Shown: positions 26,207 to 35,549 of the stretch, in pieces
Numbering within the stretch: position 1 is the first letter of the stretch
How the letters are laid out: each line of letters begins with the position of its first letter
NCBI RefSeq assembly: GCF_005886875.1
Contig: NZ_PNBY01000001.1
Coordinates: forward strand, 1 to 35,549
Length of the DNA stretch: 35,549 nt
DNA from: Pseudoalteromonas aurantia
GTDB taxonomy: Bacteria > Pseudomonadota > Gammaproteobacteria > Enterobacterales > Alteromonadaceae
Direction: 5' to 3'
Made by a program: the position numbers and the translations under genes
The notes under the pieces: generated by a model
What the model saw: only the letters and a program-made list of their open reading frames with translations
What the model was told of the DNA's origin: nothing
Database searches by the model: none

Positions 26207-26906
26207 TTTAGTAATTGAATGCAAACAGTTGGGCAAATCGTACCAAGATGGGAAGAACCAAGTTGAGGTTTTAAAAGGCGTTAATTTATCCGTCACCCAA
26301 GGTGAAATGCTGGCCATTGTAGGCAGCTCTGGATCCGGTAAAAGTACATTGCTACATATTTTAGGGACTCTCGATAAAGCATCGAGTGGTAGCGTGAAAA
26401 TCAAAGGCGAAGAAGTTGCCGCCTTGTCTCGTAACAACCAAGCCGAATTTAGAAATCAATATTTAGGGTTTATTTATCAGTTTCATCATTTATTAATGGA
26501 GTTTACCGCATTAGAAAATGTTGCGATGCCGCTTCTTATCAAGGGAGTTAACAAACAGCAAGCAAAGGTTACTGCAACCGATATGCTCGATAAAGTAGGG
26601 CTTGCACACAGGGCTGATCACAAACCATCAGAATTATCTGGTGGGGAGCGCCAGCGTGTTGCGATTGCACGGGCACTGGTAACTAAACCCGCTTTAGTTT
26701 TAGCTGATGAGCCTACGGGTAATTTAGATAAACATAATGCCATGAAGATATATGAGCTTTTATCGCGATTAAATAAAGAATTACAAACCAGTTTCGTGGT
26801 GGTGACACATGATTTGGACCTCGCAGCCAAGTTAGGTCGCAGTGTGCAACTCGATGATGGGGTACTGTCAGAGGCTACGGTTAAACCCGGAGCAGAACAT
26901 GCTTAG
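26199..26906 (+). CDS. lolD: Lipoprotein-releasing ABC transporter ATPase LolD
   Basis: A 235-aa ATPase that powers LolCE. Walker A is GSSGSGKS (42-49), the Q-loop lies near YQFHHLLMEFTALENV, the ABC signature LSGGE is at 146-150, and Walker B with the catalytic Glu is LVLADEP (to Glu171). The LLMEFTALENV stretch matches the LolD motif that contacts the coupling helix. The gene overlaps lolC by 8 bp at the front and lolE by 8 bp at the back, so all three are made together. Confidence 0.95.
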   Translation: MSNLVIECKQLGKSYQDGKNQVEVLKGVNLSVTQGEMLAIVGSSGSGKSTLLHILGTLDKASSGSVKIKGEEVAALSRNNQAEFRNQYLGFIYQFHHLLMEFTALENVAMPLLIKGVNKQQAKVTATDMLDKVGLAHRADHKPSELSGGERQRVAIARALVTKPALVLADEPTGNLDKHNAMKIYELLSRLNKELQTSFVVVTHDLDLAAKLGRSVQLDDGVLSEATVKPGAEHA

Positions 26907-28128
26907 TCTTTATTTAAGTAAGCGGTTTCGTCAATCTAAGCAAAAAATTGGCTTTGTGAGTCTATTAAGCAAAGCATCAACCTTAGGTGTGATGTTAGGC
27001 GTCGCAGTACTTATCATTGCATTATCAGTGATTAATGGTTTTGAACAGCAGTTGGAAGAGCGATTGCTGTCGGTTGTGCCACAAGTGAGCTATCAAGCGC
27101 CGTATGATCCTATTGATGATTGGCAAGTTAAAGTTTCACTGCTTAATCAACATCCTCGGATTGTTGCAGCTGCCCCAGAAATTAATTTAACAGCAATGGT
27201 GCAGTTCAAAGGGCAACTCAAAGCTGCACAACTCAAAGGTGTACAGCCAAGTATTCACACTGAGGTTTCTTCGGTATCACGCTATATTCAAGGTGGCAAC
27301 TTAGATGAATTAGCGCCTGGCAGTTTGATTTTAGGTAATCGTATCGCTGAACGTTTAAATTTGAATATTGGTGATAAAGTATCCCTTCTTGTCGCAAATA
27401 AACATGCTAAACAGCCTTTGGCTGCACCAAAGCGTATGAGTACCACTTTAATTGGTGTGGTTAACATGGGGGGCCCCATTGATGAGTCTATTGCATTGGT
27501 TAATTTGGCTGATTTACAAAGTGCGCTGGGGTTGAAGCCAAATCAAACGACGGGGCTCAGAGCCAAAGTGCAAGACGTGTTCGACGCCCATCAAATAGCG
27601 ATGACAGCGGGGAGCCGTTTGCCTGATTTAGTCTATGTAAATAGTTGGTTCAGGACCCAAGGAAGTTTATATCAGGATATTCAGATGGTACGTACCATTG
27701 TGTTTTTAGTGGTGTTTTTGATAATTGCGGTTGCCAGTTTTAATATTGTTTCCTCGATGGTAATGGAAGTAAAAGAAAAACAAGCCAATATAGCGATCCT
27801 GAAAACCATGGGGGCCAAAGACCGCACAATATTTGCAACTTTTGCGATGCAAGGTGTTGGTTATGCACTCATTGGCGCTCTATTTGGTACCGTCATTGGG
27901 GTGCTACTTGCGATTAATCTACCAGATTTATTTAATGCTATATTTAGTCAATCGGGTAGTAACCCATTGGCAGGTGTATATTTTGTTGAGTTTTTACCCT
28001 CGAAGTTAGTTTGGTCTGATATTCTTATCACGCTCGGTGTGACATTTATTTTAGCTGTGCTAGCGAGTGTTTACCCCGCTTGGCAAGCGACTAAGACGGA
28101 GCCTGCATCTGTATTAGGCAACAGTTAA
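26899..28128 (+). CDS. lolE: Lipoprotein-releasing ABC transporter permease LolE
   Basis: A 409-aa paralogue of LolC with the same plan: LYLSKRFRQSKQKIGFVSL before helix 1, VINGFEQQLEERLLSVVPQV at the start of the periplasmic domain, and VMEVKEKQANIAILKTMGAK in the cytoplasmic loop before the last helices. The ATG at 26899 overlaps the lolD stop (ATGCTTAG) and has GGAG upstream; the frame is open further back but only inside lolD. LolE provides the main lipoprotein-binding face, LolC the LolA hook. I see no strong terminator after the stop. Confidence 0.92.
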   Translation: MLSLYLSKRFRQSKQKIGFVSLLSKASTLGVMLGVAVLIIALSVINGFEQQLEERLLSVVPQVSYQAPYDPIDDWQVKVSLLNQHPRIVAAAPEINLTAMVQFKGQLKAAQLKGVQPSIHTEVSSVSRYIQGGNLDELAPGSLILGNRIAERLNLNIGDKVSLLVANKHAKQPLAAPKRMSTTLIGVVNMGGPIDESIALVNLADLQSALGLKPNQTTGLRAKVQDVFDAHQIAMTAGSRLPDLVYVNSWFRTQGSLYQDIQMVRTIVFLVVFLIIAVASFNIVSSMVMEVKEKQANIAILKTMGAKDRTIFATFAMQGVGYALIGALFGTVIGVLLAINLPDLFNAIFSQSGSNPLAGVYFVEFLPSKLVWSDILITLGVTFILAVLASVYPAWQATKTEPASVLGNS

Positions 28129-28183
28129 CTCCCGTTTTTGATAACTTTTCAGCAGTTTATAATTTGGTAGGCTGCTACTTTAT

Positions 28184-29075
28184 TTATGGATCAAAGTGTA
28201 AATAGCTAGATTTATCCGCAACCACATAACAGATGAATTCCTCTAAGGAGAGTGGCTTGTTGTAATGGTAACCTTGAATATAATCGATGCTCTTGGTTTT
28301 GGCATAGATCATCTGCTCCATGTCTTCAACATTTTCTGCCACAATTGGCTTATCTAGGTTTTTAGCTAACGACACAATAGAATTAAACACGGATTGCAGA
28401 CGGTCATCTTTAACCCCGTTAGTTACAAATGAACAGTCAATTTTTATCTCATTAAGGTTTAGCTTACACAAGTTACTTAAATTGGAAATCCGATACCAAC
28501 GTCATCGAGAGAAATAATAAACCCTTGGCGCTAGAGTGACATAAATACTTCGTTTACATAGTCAAAATAATCTATTAGTGCTGATTAGGCTTGCTCTAAT
28601 TTAATTTCATTGGTCAGAGGTGATACTCGGCTAAAACAGAGAGTAGCTTCTTCTCAAAATTCATGTCTAATATTTCAATGACGCTAATATTGATTAAGAA
28701 GGGATAAAACCCATAAATAATTGCCTCAGTATCAAGTTCACTGAGCAGACGCCTTATTTGCGAAAGGGGAAAAAGGGTGAATTTATTTCCCCAGGACTTC
28801 CAATAATCGGGATAAATGTAGCAGGTGATACCGTTTCCGCCCATACTCCAACGCATAAGGCACTCAGCACCAATTAAACACTCTGTACTGGTATCGTGTA
28901 TTGGTTGAAAGACGATATGAACGTCGTTTTGCATTTCTTGCTTGTAGTTATTGTTAGCAGAAATCTGCTTATACATTTTGCTTAAAGAAATGTCCGATAC
29001 CATAATAATGCCTACAACTATCCAACTTAACGCACTTATCCGAGCTAATAAAAAACAGCGATACAACGACAACAT
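28184..29075 (-). pseudogene. Decayed membrane-anchored EAL-domain (c-di-GMP phosphodiesterase) gene
   Basis: The upstream piece (29075-28614) has a membrane segment (about residues 14-27) and the start of an EAL domain, VHIVFQPIHDTSTECLIGAECLMRW, where the EAL triplet is changed to ECL. The downstream piece (28471-28184) has the end: LNEIKIDCSFV, VAENVEDMEQ and YIQGYHYNKPLSLEEF. Between them, on different frames, RQGFIISLDDVGIGF is readable but broken by a TAG and at least two frameshifts near 28613 and 28490. The N-terminal sensory part typical of CSS-motif EAL proteins is also missing. Signature residues are altered too (ECL, AENVE for AEGVE), so this is an old pseudogene. Confidence 0.85.
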
Positions 29076-29267
29076 GACTTAAATATTGCAGTAAATCAGG
29101 TTTTAGCATAATTAAGGCCGAGAGTGTTAATAATACCTATAAGCCCAGTAAAGTATAAATATTGTGCAAAATGAAATTCTGTTAAATATATGGTGCCGTT
29201 TTTGGTTGCAAGTAACTAGCCAAACCCTTACATTAATGTCACTAAATTAGCATTAAGAAGTAATACT

Positions 29268-29705
29268 ATGAGCGAACAACAGCAACCTGAGCTAACAGAA
29301 GAACAAAAGCAGCAACGAGACATTCAGTGGCAAAGAGAGTGTTTCCAAAATGCTCAAAAGCATTTAGCCGAAAAAGGTATCATTCCAAATGCTGTTATTG
29401 ATAAAGACAGTCGGTTTTTAGCGCCTGCATGTGCTGTATGGAAAATGAAAGCGCAAAATGGTAAGACGTATTGGGTTATAACGGGCCAGTTACCAACTGA
29501 TCATGTTGAAGTTGTTGCAGCAACGACCGCTCGTGCTGCGATAAAACACTTTTCATATCAGTGGCAATTAAAAGCGGATGCTATTTTAGCCAATGCGGGT
29601 CATGATCAATCGCAAGCTCAATTTGCTAACTTACTGATTAATCGTGCCCATGGTTTGTATGACATAGCTGAAAATGACCAGTTATGGGTTAATGAAGCAT
29701 CGTAA
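29268..29705 (+). CDS. DUF4826 family protein
   Basis: A 145-aa cytoplasmic protein of unknown function that I recognise as DUF4826, common in Alteromonadales and Vibrionales. After a Gln/Glu-rich start (EQQQPELTEEQKQQRD) come the conserved blocks WQRECFQNAQKHLAEKGI, SRFLAPACAVWKM, YWVITGQLPTDH and FSYQWQLKAD. No signal peptide or membrane helix. Its last 17 bp overlap the end of the convergent GNAT gene. Transcribed alone. Confidence 0.8.
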   Translation: MSEQQQPELTEEQKQQRDIQWQRECFQNAQKHLAEKGIIPNAVIDKDSRFLAPACAVWKMKAQNGKTYWVITGQLPTDHVEVVAATTARAAIKHFSYQWQLKADAILANAGHDQSQAQFANLLINRAHGLYDIAENDQLWVNEAS

Positions 29706-30147
29706 ATAGGTCGGTTTTAAATGAGGAAATAGGGCACTTGAGCTTTTGTCTTGGGATCCCTGCCTCCATAAACACACAGCCTTGTTTTAGAAAACCATTT
29801 TCAACAAAACTGGGAACTTCTTGTAACACACAATTGACGTATATATCATGTAAACCTTTTTCCTTAGCTAAGTGAACGAGATAATTTAACAGGGAGCTAT
29901 AAGCTGAGCGATTTCGATGGGCTTGAAGAAGGGCTATTCGACTTATTAAACCGTCAGGACATAATCGACCTGTGCCCACTGGTTCGTGTTGGTCATCACT
30001 AATAATGACATGCTCCGAGTGTGAGTCTAATCCATCAAATTCAACTTCCATTGGCATATGAAATTCATAGACAAAGACGCGCTCTCTTATTTGCTTTAAT
30101 TGCTTTTGGGTTTGGTACCAATTGACTCTGTCGACGTGATAATTCAT
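29689..30147 (-). CDS. GNAT family N-acetyltransferase with an atypical acetyl-CoA loop
   Basis: A 152-aa ElaA-like GNAT protein: RERVFVYEFHMPMEVEFDGLD at the start, GTGRLCPDGLISRIAL for strand 4, and YVNCVLQEVPSFVENGFLKQG for the C-terminal fold. The acetyl-CoA loop, normally R/Q-x-x-G-x-G/A, reads HRNRSAYSSLL, so both Gly positions are changed to Ser and Tyr. It may bind the cofactor poorly or use a variant loop. A strong GGAGG lies before the ATG at 30147, so it is well expressed in principle. A 24-bp palindrome sits about 60 bp upstream. The substrate is unknown. Confidence 0.8.
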   Translation of the reverse strand: MNYHVDRVNWYQTQKQLKQIRERVFVYEFHMPMEVEFDGLDSHSEHVIISDDQHEPVGTGRLCPDGLISRIALLQAHRNRSAYSSLLNYLVHLAKEKGLHDIYVNCVLQEVPSFVENGFLKQGCVFMEAGIPRQKLKCPISSFKTDLFTMLH

Positions 30148-30208
30148 GGTTCCTCCGCAAAGTACAAAAACAATGGCTTTAGCCTGCTTACTGAGTGCGA
30201 ACAGCTAC

Positions 30209-30232
30209 GCTAATCTACCGTGGTAGATTAGC
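30209..30232. promoter_or_regulatory. 24-bp near-perfect palindrome
   Basis: gctaatctacc (30209-30219) and ggtagattagc (30222-30232) are perfect inverted 11-bp copies around gt. It lies between the roxA stop and the GNAT start and has no T tract on either side, so an operator or cruciform is as likely as a terminator. Confidence 0.6.
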
Positions 30233-30286
30233 TAAACTCAAGAGCAGGGGAAACCTTTGATCTGTATACAACGACGTACTACTAGA

Positions 30287-31441
30287 TCAGTCATCTTCTT
30301 GTAAGAAATATGTTCCTTCATTAAATAGTTTAGTTAACATTTGTGCAAATTCAATACACTTTAGTGAATCTTCTATTTCAGAGCCTAAAAAGTGAGGTAA
30401 ATCAGTTAGTAATTTAATGGACTCTAAGTGTTTTTCCGCCAGAGAATAATTCTCTCCGTTAACACTTATTACTATCGACTCAGGCAAAACTTGATACATG
30501 GCACGAACACCACCCGCACGTTCTATTACCTCGTTGGAGCTGACGTACATCGCGAGGTCTTGAGTTGATAAAGGAGGGTCAAGTGGCGCTAGATCCATAT
30601 CATGTTTGGGTTGACTGAGCATGGCACCAAGCCACTGTTTTAGCTGCTCAGGGTCGTTTAGTGTATCTTGCATAAGAGCTTGAATCTGCACAACCTCTTG
30701 AGCCGTTAGTTCGCCTTTTGAGTCACGAATAGACAACGTTGGATCAGAATAACGCGTGAGACCTTTCTCTGAGTCAATTAAGTGGTCAGCAAAACCTGAC
30801 AAGAAATCTTTCTGATCTGGGGCCCTAAATCCAACAGAGTAATTTAACGCATTTTCTAGTGCATAGCCTTCATGGGGGCACCCTGGCGGGATATATAAAA
30901 TATCGCCAGGTTCTAGCACGGCATCAATAGTGGCATCAAATTGCTCCACTTGAAGCAGGCTTTTATTTTGCGCAAATTGTTTGAGGTTTACATCAGGCAA
31001 ACCGACACGCCAGTGACGTTTACCTTGGCCTTGAATAATAAACACGTCATATTGATCTAAGTGTGGTCCAACACCACCATGAGGTGTCGAGTAGCTGACC
31101 ATCAAATCATCAATGCGCCAATTAGGTATAAACCTGAATGGTTCTAGTAGCTTCGCAGCGATAGGGTGCCAGTGGTCAACGGCTTGAACAAGCAGGGTAC
31201 TGTGCTGCTCTGTTAACTTACTGAAGTCTTCGAATGGCCCATGATAAGATTGCCAATCATTTTTATGATTAGTGATTAAACGTGACTCTATGCTCTCTTC
31301 CATTGCGAGCCCTGCAAGCTCTTCAGGCTCAATAGGATCTTCAAAGTCAGTAAAGCCACCTTTGATCAGTAAAGGACGTTTTTGCCAATATTGTGAGAGA
31401 AACTCGGCGTGGCTCAGTTGATTAATTGTCAATTCGTACAT
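30287..31441 (-). CDS. roxA: Ribosomal protein uL16 arginine hydroxylase RoxA (YcfD)
   Basis: A 384-aa 2-oxoglutarate/Fe(II) oxygenase of the JmjC cupin_4 class that hydroxylates an Arg of ribosomal protein L16 in E. coli. The start WQKRPLLIKGGF is typical; the metal triad is His127 and Asp129 (GPHLDQYD) with His190 (PPGCPHEGY), close to the E. coli positions, and NYSVGFRAP follows. The C-terminal winged-helix dimer region is complete. It lies downstream of purB but behind a strong terminator whose T tract ends about 11 bp before the ATG, so roxA needs readthrough or an internal promoter. GGAA precedes the ATG. Confidence 0.9.
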   Translation of the reverse strand: MYELTINQLSHAEFLSQYWQKRPLLIKGGFTDFEDPIEPEELAGLAMEESIESRLITNHKNDWQSYHGPFEDFSKLTEQHSTLLVQAVDHWHPIAAKLLEPFRFIPNWRIDDLMVSYSTPHGGVGPHLDQYDVFIIQGQGKRHWRVGLPDVNLKQFAQNKSLLQVEQFDATIDAVLEPGDILYIPPGCPHEGYALENALNYSVGFRAPDQKDFLSGFADHLIDSEKGLTRYSDPTLSIRDSKGELTAQEVVQIQALMQDTLNDPEQLKQWLGAMLSQPKHDMDLAPLDPPLSTQDLAMYVSSNEVIERAGGVRAMYQVLPESIVISVNGENYSLAEKHLESIKLLTDLPHFLGSEIEDSLKCIEFAQMLTKLFNEGTYFLQEDD

Positions 31442-31452
31442 GGTATTTCCAT

Positions 31453-31483
31453 AAAAAAAGCGAAAGAGGAACTCTTTCGCTTT
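31453..31483 (-). terminator. Strong rho-independent terminator after purB
   Basis: A 12-bp stem (aaagcgaaagag 31457-31468 with ctctttcgcttt 31472-31483) and 3-nt loop, followed on the minus strand by a run of seven T. It begins 22 bp past the purB stop and ends just before the roxA ribosome binding site. Confidence 0.9.
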
Positions 31484-31504
31484 AAAATTTAACTTACGAG
31501 CGAG

Positions 31505-33511
<2,007 letters not shown>

Positions 33512-33512
<1 letters not shown>

Positions 33513-34612
33513 TATTTGATCACCGAGTCGATAATACCACCGCCTAAACAGACATCATTTAAATAGAATACTGCTGATTGGCCCGGCGTTACGGCTTTTT
33601 GTGGTTCGTCGAATAATACGCGAGCAAATCCATCTTGACCCACTAGTAAGGTACAGGCGATATCAGTTTGACGATAGCGTGTTTTGACAGTACAGCGTAA
33701 CGTTCCTTTAGGACCTTCGCGGTCTACCCAATGCAGTTGATCCGCATTTAAGCCATTACTAAATAGGCGAGGGTGATCTTTACCTTGGCCAACGACTAAT
33801 ACATTGCGTGCAATATCTTTGCCTACAACGTACCAAGGTTCTCCGTTGCCTTCTTTCATACCGCCAATTAATAAGCCTTTACGTTGGCCTAATGTGTGAT
33901 ACATCAACCCTTCGTGGTCGCCAACTTCTAAACCGTCAGTGTCTTCAATCTTACCAGGCTGTGCTGGTAAAAACTTTTGTAAAAAGTCTTTGAATTTACG
34001 CTCACCGATGAAGCAAATTCCCGTACTGTCTTTTTTGTCATGGGTGATTAAGTCTTGCTCTTCAGCGATACGACGTACTTCAGGTTTTTCAATTTCGCCA
34101 ACAGGGAAGAGTGTCTGTGCGATATGTTCGTGACTTAACGTGTACAAGAAGTAACTTTGATCTTTGTTGTCATCAAGTCCGCGACACATAACAAACTTTC
34201 CATCACGCTGTTCACGTTGCACATAATGCCCAGTTGCAATATAGTCTGCGCCAAGTGCTTGTGCGGCAAATTCTAAAAATGCTTTAAATTTGATTTCTTT
34301 GTTACACATAATATCGGGATTAGGAGTACGGCCCGCTTTGTATTCTTCGAGGAAATATTCAAATACGTTGTCCCAATATTCAGCGGCAAAATTAACAGTA
34401 TGAAGCTCGATACCGAGTTTATCGCACACAGCCTGCGCGTCTTTTAAATCCTCGGCAGCAGCACAATATTCATCATTGTCATCTTCTTCCCAGTTTTTCA
34501 TGAACAGGCCTTCAACTTGATACCCCTGTTCTTTTAAAAGGTAAGCTGAAACTGAAGAATCAACACCGCCGGACATACCAACGATGACTTTAATGTGACT
34601 ATTATCGCTCAT
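33512..34612 (-). CDS. mnmA: tRNA-specific 2-thiouridylase MnmA
   Basis: A 366-aa enzyme that adds sulfur to U34 of tRNA Lys, Glu and Gln using sulfur relayed by the Tus proteins to the cysteine pair. The PP-loop GMSGGVDSS is at 12-20; catalytic Cys103 lies in [11 protein letters not shown] and Cys200 in [12 protein letters not shown]. The central and C-terminal beta-barrel domains are complete ([28 protein letters not shown]). It is followed by hflD with a 1-nt overlap. I see no strong ribosome binding site ahead of the ATG. Confidence 0.96.
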
Positions 34613-34694
34613 AATTTTTGCTGTAAATCTATGTGATTTCGAAAGGCCGTGATTATAGCATGCAAATGCGGGTGGCTAAAAGTCGAGATGAAAT

Positions 34695-35348
34695 TCATCG
34701 GCTAGTTATCACTTTATATTGTCCGTTTTCTAACCCGCCGAGCGAATATTGGCCAATTTTGTAGCGTATTAATCGCAGTGTAGGATGGCCAATATGGGCA
34801 GTCATTCTTCGAACCTGCCTATTTTTTCCTTCATTAATTGTCACACTTAACCATGTGGTTGGAATATTGGCACGTTCGCGTATTGGCGGGTTACGTGGCC
34901 AAATATTTGGCTCAGCAATGATTTTCACTTTTGCAGGGCGAGTTAAACCATCTTTGAGTTCGACACCTGAGCATAACGCATCAAGGCTTTTTTGCTCTGG
35001 TACACCTTCAACTTGAACCCAGTAGGTTTTATCGGTTTTTTTACTAGGATCTGTCAGTGTATGCTGTAATTTACCGCAATTCGTTAGCAGTAATAACCCT
35101 TCACTGTCCCTATCAAGTCGACCTGCAGCATAGACGTCCTTCTCTTTTATATACTGTGCGAGGGTTTCTCGGTTTTGATCATCGGTGAACTGACATAACA
35201 CATCAAATGGCTTATTAAATAAAACAATTTTGACATCTTCTGGTGCAACTTTGGGCTTGGTTGATTTTCTGTGGTTTGTTCTTGAGAGCTTTGAAGTATG
35301 CCGAGCTGGCGACTTTGCTTTGTATACCATTGTTGTACCCGGGTGCAT
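34695..35348 (-). CDS. rluE: 23S rRNA pseudouridine synthase RluE
   Basis: A 217-aa RsuA-family enzyme that makes pseudouridine 2457 in 23S rRNA of E. coli. The catalytic Asp79 lies in [30 protein letters not shown] and [24 protein letters not shown] are the other family motifs. There is a basic N-terminal extension (about residues 1-38) and no S4 domain, as in RluE. The start could be 35348 or the ATG at 35330; neither has a clear ribosome binding site. mnmA follows 82 bp downstream; in E. coli nudJ lies between them and is absent here. Confidence 0.88.
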   Translation of the reverse strand: MHPGTTMVYKAKSPARHTSKLSRTNHRKSTKPKVAPEDVKIVLFNKPFDVLCQFTDDQNRETLAQYIKEKDVYAAGRLDRDSEGLLLLTNCGKLQHTLTDPSKKTDKTYWVQVEGVPEQKSLDALCSGVELKDGLTRPAKVKIIAEPNIWPRNPPIRERANIPTTWLSVTINEGKNRQVRRMTAHIGHPTLRLIRYKIGQYSLGGLENGQYKVITSR

Positions 35349-35549
35349 AAAATTAAGGTCAGATTATAGCAATTGTCTCGACGTGATGCTCCTATTTTAT
35401 AGGATGAACAGCGCAATGAATCACAAGTATGTACACCTTATGTGATGTGAGGTAATTAAGGGGATGGTGAGTGGGTTTCTATATGGATAACGTTTCGATA
35501 GTGAGTTAGACGACAAAAAAGGGTAGCCAAAGCTTAATGCCAGTCAGTT
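35349..35549. other. Intergenic region upstream of rluE
   Basis: No coding frame is supported in these 201 bp. A short repeat cctat-ttt-atagg is present at about 35391-35403. In E. coli icd is divergent from rluE, so a plus-strand gene may start beyond the window; this is an inference from synteny. Confidence 0.4.

Overview
The window looks like chromosome from a marine gammaproteobacterium of the order Alteromonadales, most probably Pseudoalteromonas or a close relative. This rests on the AT-rich composition, on protein families such as a DUF4826 protein, FabY-type ketoacyl synthase and RoxA, and on the gene order rluE-mnmA-hflD-purB-roxA, which is a compact version of the E. coli order. The genus is inferred from remembered family resemblance; no search was run.

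Layout. (1) 1-1375 is a wreck of mobile elements: a tandem 24-bp repeat, a hairpin and the 5' part of a REP-associated (HUH) transposase, butted against the 5' two thirds of an ISAs1-family element that also carries an in-frame TGA. (2) 1443-3078 holds a DUF6482 protein, a 48-residue membrane protein and long gene-poor stretches. (3) 3121-11638 is a cell-envelope and metal block: a secreted 1090-aa BNR/VPS10-type beta-propeller protein, a TonB receptor translationally coupled to a PepSY membrane protein, and, convergent to these, a His-rich TonB receptor preceded by a Cys-rich secreted protein (copper or zinc is the likely theme). (4) 11813-14487 has a one-domain voltage-gated cation channel with an unusual acidic filter (TFEDWTD) and a secreted S33 peptidase. 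(5) 14639-17996 has a small membrane protein split over two frames exactly at a UUUUUUA heptamer, a GlxA-type AraC regulator, and a divergent fabY. (6) 18073-24838 has a BetT-like BCCT transporter, the glutathione-dependent formaldehyde detoxification pair with a divergent LysR regulator, and a SulP anion transporter whose 3' end overlaps the LysR gene by 77 bp. (7) 24995-28128 is the lolCDE operon. (8) 28184-30147 has a decayed EAL-domain gene, a DUF4826 protein and a GNAT acetyltransferase. (9) 30287-35348 is the translation and purine block roxA, purB, hflD, mnmA, rluE.

Functional themes: lipoprotein export (LolCDE), osmoprotection (BetT), aldehyde detoxification, fatty-acid initiation (FabY), metal uptake, and RNA/ribosome modification (MnmA, RluE, RoxA). 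I saw no CRISPR array, tRNA, rRNA, prophage or obvious defence system. The items most worth following up are the possible -1 frameshift gene at 14639-14958, the calcium-like filter of the channel, and the Cys-rich/His-rich metal receptor pair.
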